From assembly GCF_023273895.1 (NCBI RefSeq), contig NZ_CP096883.1:2666001-2730000 (forward strand): a stretch of 64,000 nt of DNA, written 5' to 3'. Position numbers and translations under genes: made by a program. The notes beneath the pieces were generated by a model, which was not told where the DNA came from, did not search any database, and saw nothing but the letters and a program-made list of their open reading frames with translations. Below, piece after piece: positions 1 through 8,285 of the stretch. The stretch's first letter is position 1; every line of letters begins with the position of its first letter. This stretch comes from Sphingobacterium sp. PCS056. GTDB taxonomy: Bacteria > Bacteroidota > Bacteroidia > Sphingobacteriales > Sphingobacteriaceae.

Positions 1-360
1 TTGAGTAAAATGGTTGAAATGGCCATGTCCAATCCTATACAAGCGAATAAGGCTATCGTGGGACGGAATGCTTTTTCCCATTCGTCTGGAATACACCAAG
101 ACGGCGTTCTGAAAGATAGGAGCAATTATGAAATTATTGATCCGGCTGTGATTGGGTTTGAAATGCCAGATCTTATACTGACTGCCCGCAGTGGTCGTGC
201 AGCTTTGCGACATCGAATGGAAATTCTTGATATTCATGTTCAGGAAAATGAATTTGAACAGTACTATGCCTATTTTTTGCAATTAGCAGATACCAAATCT
301 ATTGTGGCGGATAGCGATCTTATTGACTTATGCACATCGCTCTCAAGAAAAGTCTTCTAA
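1..360 (+). CDS. leuA: 2-isopropylmalate synthase, C-terminal part (cut by window start)
   Basis: This is the C-terminal part of the first enzyme of leucine synthesis, which condenses acetyl-CoA with 2-oxoisovalerate. The recognisable block is NKAIVGRNAFSHSSGIHQDG around residues 17-36, followed by VLKDR; it is typical of LeuA just after the TIM-barrel metal site. The protein then ends after about 85 more residues, so it looks like the short Bacteroidota form without the full leucine-binding regulatory domain. The TTG at position 1 is only the window edge, not a start. A long imperfect hairpin at about 431-469 follows the stop. Family is clear; full length cannot be judged. Confidence 0.9.
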   Translation: MSKMVEMAMSNPIQANKAIVGRNAFSHSSGIHQDGVLKDRSNYEIIDPAVIGFEMPDLILTARSGRAALRHRMEILDIHVQENEFEQYYAYFLQLADTKSIVADSDLIDLCTSLSRKVF

Positions 361-503
361 TTATCATCAAGCAATTGTAGGGCTTTTGTAATTGAATCGT
401 GTTTTTAATCCTATCTTCATTGCGCCGATATATGGAGGAGAAAGAAAGTTTCCATCTTTCCCCTCTATAATCGTGGTCTTTAGGTATTAGGTGGATCTAA
501 AAT

Positions 504-2789
504 TTACATCAGTCCAAATTTTAATCCTAAGAAAAATGTTCTAGGCCTACTCGGGCCATAAATATAGTTGCTGTCTCTATTTTTGCCCGTATCAAAATCG
601 CGTTGATATTGATTGAATATATTTTGAATACCAATATGGAATTGTAAATCTTGCTTGATTTGTTTTAGTGTACATGTATAAGATAGCTTAATATTGTTTT
701 CAAAGAATGTAGGGGAGGTGTAGAGAACATCCTGATCGATACCTGGAGCACCTGCAAAATGAGGAACTTGCATGGGACCGGTCAAGACGCCGGACAATAC
801 AGCATTGAATGGATTTTGAGGCCAAAAACTAAGGGTATAATAACCATAAAGATCAGGAGAGCGCAGATATTGTTTCGTGCCTGGAAGATCGGATGACCAG
901 GATACAGTTTGATCATAGGTGGATTTTTGTAAGGTCAAACCGGTCTCCAGTTGTATTTTTTGATCATAATTTAATCTACCTTCCACTGTTACCCCTCGTA
1001 CGGATGAGTTTCCTCCGTTTTTTCGTAAGAGTTGCTGATTGTTATTTTGATCAGTACCGATTTCTTCCAAAACGAATGTGTTGTACAAGCGGGTGAAAAA
1101 TCCATCTACTGTAAACCCATAAATCATGTGTTCACTGGCTCTGTTAAAGTCCAAAGAACTATTCAAACTATTGGACGTTTCTGCTATCAAATTTGCATCG
1201 GTGCGAATGACGGAAACGCCACCTCCGGCAAAAGCCATATGCATATCGGTTTCTAACGCTTGTGGGGCTTTAAATCCTCTTGCATATGATGTTCTCCATT
1301 GGGTTTCATGGCCAATTTTATATAACGTGCTGAGTCTCGGTGTGAGAACCATGTTGTCCATACGGTTGGATTTGTTTAAGCGAAGTCCGGATAGTAATGT
1401 TAATTTACGGGTTACTTCCCAGTCACTCTGTAAAAAAGCTCCGAGTAAATTGACCTGTTGGTCAATCAGGTAATCGTATGCTTTAATTTCATCAAACGTG
1501 TATTCGTATTGATTTTCTACTCCAGCGGTAAAGGTGTTTTTTCCATTTAGGAATTCCGAACTGATATAATTGTATTGAACTCCGTTTTGTACCGAATAAT
1601 TTTTTGTATGTCCCCATGCATCGATTTGGTCTATACCTGTGTAATGTGTTCTTTTTGTATTTTGGGCAGAACCATAGATACTGAATGAACTTGATTTGTC
1701 TTTTGCCTGACGTTCGTAATTGAAGCCTGCTACCAGAATATGATGCAAGCGGTATTCAGATTGATCGGCTTTGTCGGCTTGAAGATCTAATTTGTTTCCG
1801 CCCTTTCTTTCTTCATTGATACTCCATCCATTGATCTCCAGTTTATCTTGCGGAGATAACTTAAAAAATGAATTGAAACCGAAAGAGTTGTTTTGTAAGA
1901 TGGGCATTTCAGAAAATCCATCGCCATTTGCATCATAGGAGTCACGATTGCGATGAGATGCGAAAAGAGAAACTCCAGCATTCTGCTCATCATTAACTGC
2001 TGTTAGATTGGCATTGAAAAAATGATCCCAGGTTTTGTTCCCGATTAATGAGCTGTTATTGGAAAGTGTGAACGAGCTTTTTCGCGGTTCCTTTGTTAAG
2101 ATATTGACCGTTCCAGCAATGGCTGAGGATCCATATAAAACCGATCCACCACCTTTTACAATTTCGACGCGGTCAATCATATTGGCAGGTATCTGTTCCA
2201 GTCCATACAGACTCATCAATGAACTGAATACGGGGCGGCTATTAATTAGGATCTGGGAATAGGAGCCCCCAAGCCCATTCATCCTTAACTGAGAATAGTT
2301 ACACGTCTGACAGTCTGTTTCCATACGCAATCCCGGTTGAAAACATAGACCATCTGCTAAGGTGTTGGATTGCGTAATATCGAAAGTTCTACTGTCTAGA
2401 ATATGGACTGCTATAGGACTTTCGGATTTTCGGTGCGCTGTTCGGGTGCCGGTAACGACAACGCTATTTAATCGGTTTGAGCTAGCGCTCAGTTCTAGAT
2501 TTTTTACTTGAACTACCCTCTCTACTATGGTTACCGATAAGAGCTTGGTTTCAAAACCAATAAAACTGACCTTTAATAGATAGGATCCTGCTGGAATAGG
2601 AGGTAATTCATAATTTCCAATGCTATCCGCTTTTGTAGCCATACCTAATCGTGGAATGCTGATAGTAGCCCACTCAATGGGGGCTCCTTCGGGATCGGTT
2701 ATCTTACCTTTTAATTGCCCTGTCTGTGCAGAAAGGGTCAAACTCGATAAGATGAGGGTACCCATTATTAGAAAATGATTGATCTTCAT
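504..2789 (-). CDS. TonB-dependent receptor, probably for a metal or metal complex
   Basis: Outer-membrane receptor of 761 aa. It has a signal peptide ending at SLTLSAQ (residues 1-22), a carboxypeptidase-regulatory-like domain (about 25-105), a plug (about 115-235, with VTGTR, QILINSRPVF and GGGSVLYGSSAIAGTVNI) and a beta-barrel ending in the C-terminal LKFGLM. The plug has Cys149, Cys160 and Cys163 (ETDCQTCNYSQLRMNG), a conserved feature of this Bacteroidota receptor type that may bind metal or form a disulfide. It is divergent from a DtxR/MntR-type regulator 109 bp away, with a promoter and operator-like repeats in between, so iron or manganese control is likely. The transported substrate is inferred from context only. 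Confidence 0.85.
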   Translation of the reverse strand: MKINHFLIMGTLILSSLTLSAQTGQLKGKITDPEGAPIEWATISIPRLGMATKADSIGNYELPPIPAGSYLLKVSFIGFETKLLSVTIVERVVQVKNLELSASSNRLNSVVVTGTRTAHRKSESPIAVHILDSRTFDITQSNTLADGLCFQPGLRMETDCQTCNYSQLRMNGLGGSYSQILINSRPVFSSLMSLYGLEQIPANMIDRVEIVKGGGSVLYGSSAIAGTVNILTKEPRKSSFTLSNNSSLIGNKTWDHFFNANLTAVNDEQNAGVSLFASHRNRDSYDANGDGFSEMPILQNNSFGFNSFFKLSPQDKLEINGWSINEERKGGNKLDLQADKADQSEYRLHHILVAGFNYERQAKDKSSSFSIYGSAQNTKRTHYTGIDQIDAWGHTKNYSVQNGVQYNYISSEFLNGKNTFTAGVENQYEYTFDEIKAYDYLIDQQVNLLGAFLQSDWEVTRKLTLLSGLRLNKSNRMDNMVLTPRLSTLYKIGHETQWRTSYARGFKAPQALETDMHMAFAGGGVSVIRTDANLIAETSNSLNSSLDFNRASEHMIYGFTVDGFFTRLYNTFVLEEIGTDQNNNQQLLRKNGGNSSVRGVTVEGRLNYDQKIQLETGLTLQKSTYDQTVSWSSDLPGTKQYLRSPDLYGYYTLSFWPQNPFNAVLSGVLTGPMQVPHFAGAPGIDQDVLYTSPTFFENNIKLSYTCTLKQIKQDLQFHIGIQNIFNQYQRDFDTGKNRDSNYIYGPSRPRTFFLGLKFGLM

Positions 2790-2803
2790 TATGTAAATGT
2801 TAT

Positions 2804-2867
2804 TTGTTAGTATTGCAAATCTATAAAGTTTGTATGAGCTAACAAATTATTTATAACAATATTGTTA
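2804..2867. promoter_or_regulatory. Candidate DtxR/MntR operator region
   Basis: The sequence shows a perfect 14-bp palindrome, TAACAATATTGTTA, at 2854-2867. The half-site TTGTTAG/CTAACAA recurs at 2804-2810, 2839-2845 (inverted) and 2863-2869. The 2839-2845 copy overlaps the -33 box of the divergent receptor promoter. The position between a DtxR-family gene and a receptor gene suggests metal-dependent repression of one or both. Binding is inferred, not shown. Confidence 0.5.
2816..2846 (-). promoter_or_regulatory. Promoter of the TonB receptor gene (-33/-7 type)
   Basis: On the minus strand the -33 TTTG (2843-2846) and the -7 TAGATTTG (2816-2823) are separated by exactly 19 bases, matching the Bacteroidota TTTG-N19-TAnnTTTG consensus. 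The receptor ATG lies 27 bases downstream of the -7 box. Confidence 0.6.
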
Positions 2868-2898
2868 GATTGTACTAATAATTTGTATTTTTGTTATC

Positions 2899-3561
2899 AT
2901 GATATCACAGACGGAAGAAAATTATCTGAAAGCATTATTTGCTTTGACGAGTACAAAAGGTGAAGCTAGTGTAAATGAATTAAGTAAAATGCTGGACATT
3001 AAAATGCCTACCGTAAATGGTATGATGAAACGTCTTAGTGAAAAAGATTTTGTTATTTATGAAAGTTATAAACCTTTGAAACTAACGGAAAAGGGAAGAA
3101 AAGAAGCATCATTAATTATTCGGAAACATCGTCTGACAGAAATGTATCTGGTGGAAAAAATGGGATTTGGTTGGGAGGAAGTACATGACATTGCTGAACA
3201 AATTGAACATATACAGTCTCCGGCTTTTTTTGGTAAAATGGATGAAATCTTAGGTTTTCCTGAGGTGGATCCACATGGTTCGCCTATACCTGATGAAAAT
3301 GGTAAAGTGATCGTTAAGGATTTTGATAGGTTGAGTGATTGTGAAAGTGGCGATGTTGTAAAATTTATGGCAGTGAAACCGTCTTCGGAAGAATTGCTTA
3401 AATTTTTAAATAGCCGCGAATTGGTACTGGGAGCTGTGATTACTATACAATCTGTTGAATTGTTTGATAAAAGCATGTCGGTCAATTATGCGCATAGAGA
3501 GATGGAGGTCTTGAGTAATATGGTTTGTGAAAAATTACTTGTAGAACGTGTTGCTAAATAA
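2899..3561 (+). CDS. DtxR/MntR-family metal-dependent transcriptional regulator
   Basis: 220-aa iron- or manganese-dependent repressor. The N-terminal winged helix (about 1-65) holds the recognition segment IKMPTVNGMMKRLSEKDFV. A helical metal-binding and dimerisation domain follows (about 66-140, HRLTEMYLVEKMGFGWEEVHDIAEQIEHI), with its His and Glu ligands visible. The C-terminal part (about 150-215) is an SH3/FeoA-like domain. The HGSPIPDENG segment is typical of this family. It is divergent from a TonB receptor and ends at a strong hairpin. Which metal it senses cannot be read from the sequence. Confidence 0.9.
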   Translation: MISQTEENYLKALFALTSTKGEASVNELSKMLDIKMPTVNGMMKRLSEKDFVIYESYKPLKLTEKGRKEASLIIRKHRLTEMYLVEKMGFGWEEVHDIAEQIEHIQSPAFFGKMDEILGFPEVDPHGSPIPDENGKVIVKDFDRLSDCESGDVVKFMAVKPSSEELLKFLNSRELVLGAVITIQSVELFDKSMSVNYAHREMEVLSNMVCEKLLVERVAK

Positions 3562-3569
3562 ATGATTTA

Positions 3570-3611
3570 ATTTCCAGCAGCCCTTTATTGATTTGAATAG
3601 CTGCTGGAAAT
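3570..3611. terminator. Bidirectional terminator between convergent genes
   Basis: ATTTCCAGCAGC (3570-3581) pairs perfectly with GCTGCTGGAAAT (3600-3611) over an 18-base loop. It lies between the converging regulator gene (ends 3561) and the DUF3472 lipoprotein gene (ends 3618). Confidence 0.65.
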
Positions 3612-3617
3612 GTTTAT

Positions 3618-5273
3618 TTATTGTTTCTCTAAGACCCACCTTTGATTGTTGCTGCCAAGATTATTATTGATACTGTATAATACGACTTGCGTATTGTCGC
3701 TTGTACTGCTTCCAGGGTTGTCTATGATCAATCCTTTGCTCAGTATACTTCTTATAAAGACTGTATTGCTGATATCTAAAAAGTTAAAGGTCCATTGTTG
3801 ATTTTGATTTGTTGAGCTACTGTACTGAATCAATCCGGTGTTGAGATCATCTGTACTGGCCGGGATATCGACGGATTTGGAACTTCCAACATTAACTAAT
3901 GTATATCCGGAACTGCCACTGACAATTTTCCATTTTTGAAAATCGCTTGTATGAGCACTGTATTGTACAATTTGAGCAGAATTGGCTGTACTATTATCCC
4001 GAACTGTGAGATACTTACCGCTACTGACATTTTTAATCTTATACGTATCATTAGTATTGAAAACTGTTATAGGAACTAATTTTGCCGGAGCTTGTTGATT
4101 AAAGATATCTGTCAATGTGATCCTAATGGTATAATTTCCATTTGCTAAAGTACTGGAAAGGGTATCTATTCTTTTCTCTGGTTTTATTTTTTCTTGTGTC
4201 TGTAAAACGGAACCTGAAGCATTTAATAGTTCAAGTTTATAGCGTAGTTGTGGAGATTTGTTCTCGTTGATTCCCCAAGAAACAATTAATTTATTATTAT
4301 GATAACGAGCGGTACTATAGCTATTTTCAATCGTCGTCAATATTGGAGCGGTTCCTTGTCCTGCCTGTTCTGGTAAGTTTAAGACACGACCAGTACCAAA
4401 AGCTGGATCTGGAGTCGTGGAACCTCCATGCTCCATAAAATACGCGTCCTCGGCACTATTGTAACCGACATTAAATGCTCGATCAAATTGCCCATTTCGT
4501 GCAGCATCATTATCATTGGCCGAGAAATAACGACTGCTCGATTTTTCCCAAACATTATTCACACTGAGGTTCCAATTATCTTTCAACAATGCTTTTCTAT
4601 GGAATCTGCCATCATAGCTCGGATTGTCGCCTACCCAGTTTTCTAAAAATGTACCACTGCCCGAACCTAAATATCCTGCGCTAGCTTCTCTACCGATGGT
4701 GGAGGTGTGTAACCATTTTCCCGTTGAGAGGTCTTGAACGAAATTGGCAATGTATATTTTTCCGTTTTCCTTCCAAGAACGGATGACCATATTGTACCAC
4801 GTATTGATGCTCCAATGATATGGATTCAATGTTTTTTGACCATCTCCTTCACCTCCGAAACGACTAGCAACTGTTTTGCTATCTAAATATGAATAGAAAG
4901 CGAGATTATTTGTTGCGGTATTTTTATCCCACAGCGAAGCAAGCATAATATTGGATGTTCCATAACGCAGATCTGGTGTGTCTTGTAAACCCATATATCC
5001 ACCATCATAATTGAGCACCGAGAAATATTCGGTTTTAGCTGTATTTGTAATCTTTATTTTGCCCATCTTCAATACCGCATCATTTGGAAAACTATAGACG
5101 AGATGCTGTGAGGGTGCAGCATTACTTCCTGTTAATATCAGATTGGGTAGATCTTTATCACTCTGTGAGATGGTCGCAGAGGGTTTTTCTAATCTTGATT
5201 TTACAATTTCTTTTGAGCAGGAAATCGTAGCGAGTGTTGCGAATAGTACGCCTGTGAGATGTGTTTTTTTCAT
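3618..5273 (-). CDS. Lipoprotein with DUF3472 and C-terminal ricin-type lectin domain
   Basis: 551-aa cell-surface or periplasmic lipoprotein. The signal peptide ends in the lipobox TISC with Cys19. Residues about 45-300 fit DUF3472 (WGINENK-type segments and a GDNPSYDGRFHRKALLKDNW stretch); many such proteins accompany carbohydrate enzymes. A fibronectin-like segment follows (about 310-400). The C-terminal 140 residues form a ricin-B-like trefoil with repeated QxW signatures (FQKWKI, NQQWTF, NQRWVL). The lectin repeats imply sugar binding; catalytic activity of the DUF3472 part is not established here. It stands alone on the minus strand and shares a terminator with the upstream regulator. 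Confidence 0.8.
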   Translation of the reverse strand: MKKTHLTGVLFATLATISCSKEIVKSRLEKPSATISQSDKDLPNLILTGSNAAPSQHLVYSFPNDAVLKMGKIKITNTAKTEYFSVLNYDGGYMGLQDTPDLRYGTSNIMLASLWDKNTATNNLAFYSYLDSKTVASRFGGEGDGQKTLNPYHWSINTWYNMVIRSWKENGKIYIANFVQDLSTGKWLHTSTIGREASAGYLGSGSGTFLENWVGDNPSYDGRFHRKALLKDNWNLSVNNVWEKSSSRYFSANDNDAARNGQFDRAFNVGYNSAEDAYFMEHGGSTTPDPAFGTGRVLNLPEQAGQGTAPILTTIENSYSTARYHNNKLIVSWGINENKSPQLRYKLELLNASGSVLQTQEKIKPEKRIDTLSSTLANGNYTIRITLTDIFNQQAPAKLVPITVFNTNDTYKIKNVSSGKYLTVRDNSTANSAQIVQYSAHTSDFQKWKIVSGSSGYTLVNVGSSKSVDIPASTDDLNTGLIQYSSSTNQNQQWTFNFLDISNTVFIRSILSKGLIIDNPGSSTSDNTQVVLYSINNNLGSNNQRWVLEKQ

Positions 5274-5761
5274 AACTGGAATGGATTCATAAGGGTTTAT
5301 TATTGATTTTGGTTAACATAATGGTATTAAGTTAGCCGTTTTGTTTGGATAATTTATGGGCTTATTAAATGAAATCGATTGCGTAATTTTTATTATTCAT
5401 GATATCTATTGTAAGGGGTAACTGATTGATAGCTAGATTTGAGCGTGACGCATGCTTCACATTGCTTATCTCTTAAAATCAAGCAGGCTGTAAATTACTT
5501 TCGATAGGGTATCTTTTATCTTGCTTCTGGTGGATTAGTTATTTTACGTTATCTGGATTGATCAAAAACATTAAAAGCTGCTGTGTCTGTACGCTGTTTT
5601 TTTCGATTTGTAAGAATTGATCAGCGGTCTATTTTTCTATTGATGAGGGGCAATTAGGCATTTTTAATAATTTTTTATTGAGTGCAAAAAACCAATATCC
5701 CATTTCAATTGTTATATAAGCAGGTTACTAAATATTAAACATCATAAAACTACATTATACT
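5274..5761. other. Intergenic region, no gene seen
   Basis: 488 bases between the divergent DUF3472 gene and the mini-membrane-protein gene. It presumably holds both promoters. No ORF of credible composition and no strong hairpin was found. Confidence 0.5.
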
Positions 5762-5914
5762 ATGGGAAATTTATTATACATCATCGCAGTAATTTTAGTC
5801 ATTATCTGGGCGATCAGTTTTTTAGGAGGATTTTACAGTGGAGGTATTATCCATGTTTTGTTAGTAATCGCAATTATTGTCGTGTTACTACGGGTTATTC
5901 GAGGAAATGCATAA
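5762..5914 (+). CDS. Lmo0937-type mini membrane protein (50 aa)
   Basis: A 50-residue ORF, too short for usual gene calling: it begins MGNLLYIIAVILVIIWAISF and ends VVLLRVIRGNA. Two hydrophobic helices are separated by a GGFYSGG turn and followed by a short basic tail. This matches the Lmo0937-family/DUF5670 pattern of small membrane proteins common in Bacteroidota, often linked to stress conditions. A strong intrinsic terminator follows 50 bases downstream, supporting a single-gene transcript. Molecular role unknown. Confidence 0.8.
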   Translation: MGNLLYIIAVILVIIWAISFLGGFYSGGIIHVLLVIAIIVVLLRVIRGNA

Positions 5915-5964
5915 ACTTTTAGCTTATTCATAACATTCAGAATATTTCAAGTTGATAAGCTATG

Positions 5965-5990
5965 AAAAAGAGACTTTAAAGTCTCTTTTT
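5965..5990 (+). terminator. Intrinsic terminator after the mini membrane protein
   Basis: A perfect 26-base palindrome with 13-base arms centred at 5977/5978 (core AGAGACTTTAAAGTCTCT), ending in a T run. It fits Rho-independent termination. Confidence 0.8.
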
Positions 5991-6072
5991 TGCTTTATAT
6001 GATATCATGTCTATGGTAATCAGTAAGCCTTATTTTTTTGTTATGCAAAATGGTATTTTAAAATTATAGTGA

Positions 6073-6080
6073 TACATTTG
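6073..6080 (+). promoter_or_regulatory. Candidate -7 promoter element
   Basis: TACATTTG matches TAnnTTTG and lies 27 bases before the chosen ATG of the phosphoesterase. No good -33 TTTG is found at the expected distance. Confidence 0.35.
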
Positions 6081-6107
6081 AGGTTCTATATATTCAATAG
6101 ACTTTTT

Positions 6108-7112
6108 ATGAAATTTTACTCCTCTATTTGTTTTCTACTTTCATTGTATGCTATTCATCCTGTATTTTCACAATCATCCACTCGGGATCTGAATCAAGAA
6201 AAGATCAATAAAAATCTTAAGATTTTGGTCTTATCAGATTTAAATGACGGCTATGGGTCGACCACTTATAGTCAAGAAGTATTGGATGTGGTAGACCGAA
6301 TTGCTGAGCTGAAGCCAGATCTTATTTTATGTGGCGGAGATATGGTCGCTGGTCAGAAAAAAACTTTGACGCGAGTAGATCTAGAGGCCATGTGGGCAGG
6401 ATTTGATCGGGTTGTTTTACAACCAATAAAGACAGCTGCTGTACCTTTTGGATTTACCATGGGCAATCATGATGCTTCTCCTGGTTACGCTTTAGATCGT
6501 GAAGTTTCAGCGTTATTTTGGAACAATCATAAGCGTGATGTGAATCTGACTTTTATAGACAGCAGTCATTTTCCATATTATTATTCCTACTTGAAAAATA
6601 ACGTATTGATCATCTCATGGGATGCCTCTTCTGCTCAGATACCAAATGATATAAAAAGTTGGATGAAAGAACAATTGAACTCTTCCTTGGCTAGAAAAAC
6701 AAGATTTAAAATTGTACTCGGGCATCTTCCTTTATATGCTCTCGTTGAATCCAAGAACAAACCTGGTGAAGTATTGGAACAAGCTGATGAAACCTTAGCT
6801 TTTTTAAAGGAAAATGGAGTTGATCTATATCTGTCTGGTCATCAACATGTCTATTACCCCGCACAGAAAGAAAGTGTCATATTATATCATAGTGGATGTT
6901 TAGGTGGGGGACCACGATCTTTATTAGGAGATGATCAAGTGCCTTATAAGGCATATGGTCTGATTGAAATACCGAAGAAGATCAATAAAAAAAAGGATGT
7001 CAAAATCAATGGTATAAAGGCGGTTGATCATCAGGAAATTGAACTTCACAAGTTACCTGTTCAGGTGTCGGGTTTTAATGGTACATTGAATCGGATAGAT
7101 GTTGTTAAGTAG
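6108..7112 (+). CDS. Secreted calcineurin-like metallophosphoesterase
   Basis: 334-aa phosphoesterase of the binuclear-metal superfamily. The start at 6108 (MKFYSSICFLLSLY) gives a clean signal peptide ending near VFSQ; an in-frame GTG at 6069 would add 13 unlikely residues. The metal-binding motifs appear in order: VLSDLNDGYG (a DxN variant of the usual DxH), CGGDMV, MGNHD, LGHLPLY and SGHQH. This is enough for a catalytic site, but the DxN replacement of the first His is worth noting. The substrate cannot be inferred. It is a single gene, with no close partner. Confidence 0.85.
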   Translation: MKFYSSICFLLSLYAIHPVFSQSSTRDLNQEKINKNLKILVLSDLNDGYGSTTYSQEVLDVVDRIAELKPDLILCGGDMVAGQKKTLTRVDLEAMWAGFDRVVLQPIKTAAVPFGFTMGNHDASPGYALDREVSALFWNNHKRDVNLTFIDSSHFPYYYSYLKNNVLIISWDASSAQIPNDIKSWMKEQLNSSLARKTRFKIVLGHLPLYALVESKNKPGEVLEQADETLAFLKENGVDLYLSGHQHVYYPAQKESVILYHSGCLGGGPRSLLGDDQVPYKAYGLIEIPKKINKKKDVKINGIKAVDHQEIELHKLPVQVSGFNGTLNRIDVVK

Positions 7113-7316
7113 AGCAAGGAACATAAAAAGCTAGTCTTTTTTCTATTTGAGTTGTCATCATAGGTTGTTTTACAGCTGTGTTTGTAGAATTACTACAATA
7201 TCGATTACTTCCTCTTTTTAGATCCATCATCGGCTCGATGTACACCATAATAAAAATGTTTAGCTATTTTTTTAAATTAAGTGCTATTTTCCTGTTTTTT
7301 AAAGAAAATCATTCCG

Positions 7317-7324
7317 TATATTTG
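7317..7324 (+). promoter_or_regulatory. Candidate -7 element of the copper-type cluster
   Basis: TATATTTG matches TAnnTTTG exactly and lies 27 bases before the TTG start of the first small gene. The -33 position is not a good TTTG match. Confidence 0.4.
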
Positions 7325-7351
7325 GCCATATTGAAAAAAAACTAAAAGGTT

Positions 7352-7741
7352 TTGAAACGTATCTGTACTTATATTCTTCTGATAACATTGACATTGCAGT
7401 CCTTCTATCGCAATGTCATGGTACTTGAATATGAGATACACTTACCCGATTATATTGCTCAATGTATCAATAAGGATCGTCCTCAGATTCATTGTAATGG
7501 GCAATGTGTATTTATGAAAAAAATAAGAGCAGAAGAGCAGAAGGAAACAAAAAAGAATCTGGTGATATATGAGCGTAATGCTTTTTATATGCATAAGGAA
7601 AGTGTTTTTTTTACTATGCATCCACCAGAAGAAAATCTTTCTGTTAAACATTTTTCTCCTTATTTGGCGGATTACAGATTTACATTTACCACACCTATTT
7701 TTCGTCCCCCTATCCCGTTTTTGCTTACCAGCAAAGCTTAG
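7352..7741 (+). CDS. Small CNGQC-motif protein, probable copper-cluster partner
   Basis: 129-aa protein with an N-terminal hydrophobic segment (MKRICTYILLITLTLQSF), then IHCNGQCVFMKKI around residues 47-59 and a charged stretch. The C-terminal part ends in a proline-rich hydrophobic block (IFRPPIPFLL). The CNGxC plus Lys-rich pattern occurs in short Bacteroidota proteins found next to TonB receptors; the paired cysteines could bind a soft metal. The start is TTG, supported by AAAAGG seven bases upstream. It heads a same-strand run containing an OprC-like receptor, MbnP and MbnH homologues, but a 544-base gap separates it from the next gene. Function inferred from context only. Confidence 0.65.
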   Translation: MKRICTYILLITLTLQSFYRNVMVLEYEIHLPDYIAQCINKDRPQIHCNGQCVFMKKIRAEEQKETKKNLVIYERNAFYMHKESVFFTMHPPEENLSVKHFSPYLADYRFTFTTPIFRPPIPFLLTSKA

Positions 7742-8285
7742 TCATTAACGTCAGCTATTTTAAATTTAGTGATCTGATTTTATTACGATATTATCGAGAC
7801 AGATACTGATATCCTATATCATGAATTTCTTGATGTATTGTTAAAGACAGATTTTTATCGGATCCTATTCATGTCGTTGTACCTGCGATAGATCAATATT
7901 GAAAATGATGCTCTGCATCATGAATTTTATTGATCATTTTGGAGAACAGACTTCAACATGTTGATTAGTGGCTGAAACAGGAATGAATTGAAGTATAGCA
8001 TTTATTAAAGTACTATCAGATCATCAATTAATGATCCGCATAAATTATTTCTGCAGGATACGCTCCATATCATAGTCGGTATGTAGCAGTGGAAGATTTA
8101 TATTGGGTAATTGTTATATTTTGATAACCTCTTTTCTACCTGCTGATGATTACGATGAATCAAAGTCATTCCCAACTCTGAGATTGAGGTGAAGATAGTC
8201 CCTATCTATAGATTTGACGTTGTACTACATATATGTAGAAGCTAAGCTGGATTTCCCATTTTTTTTCACAAAACAGTAAATAATA
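7742..8285. other. Intergenic region inside the copper-type cluster
   Basis: 544 bases without a supportable gene. A short hairpin, ATGATGC-TCT-GCATCAT (7905-7921), could end the first gene's transcript. The rest is AT-rich and has no long ORF, and could hold a second promoter for the lipoprotein-receptor genes. Confidence 0.4.

Noticed and set aside
431-469. Imperfect hairpin after leuA considered as terminator
   Set aside because: Several mismatches and no T run on either strand; too weak to list.
3066-3485. 139-codon minus-strand ORF inside the DtxR gene
   Set aside because: Serine-rich shadow frame of a clear regulator gene.
7905-7921. Short 7-bp hairpin considered as a terminator
   Set aside because: Short stem and no tight T run; mentioned only within the intergenic entry.
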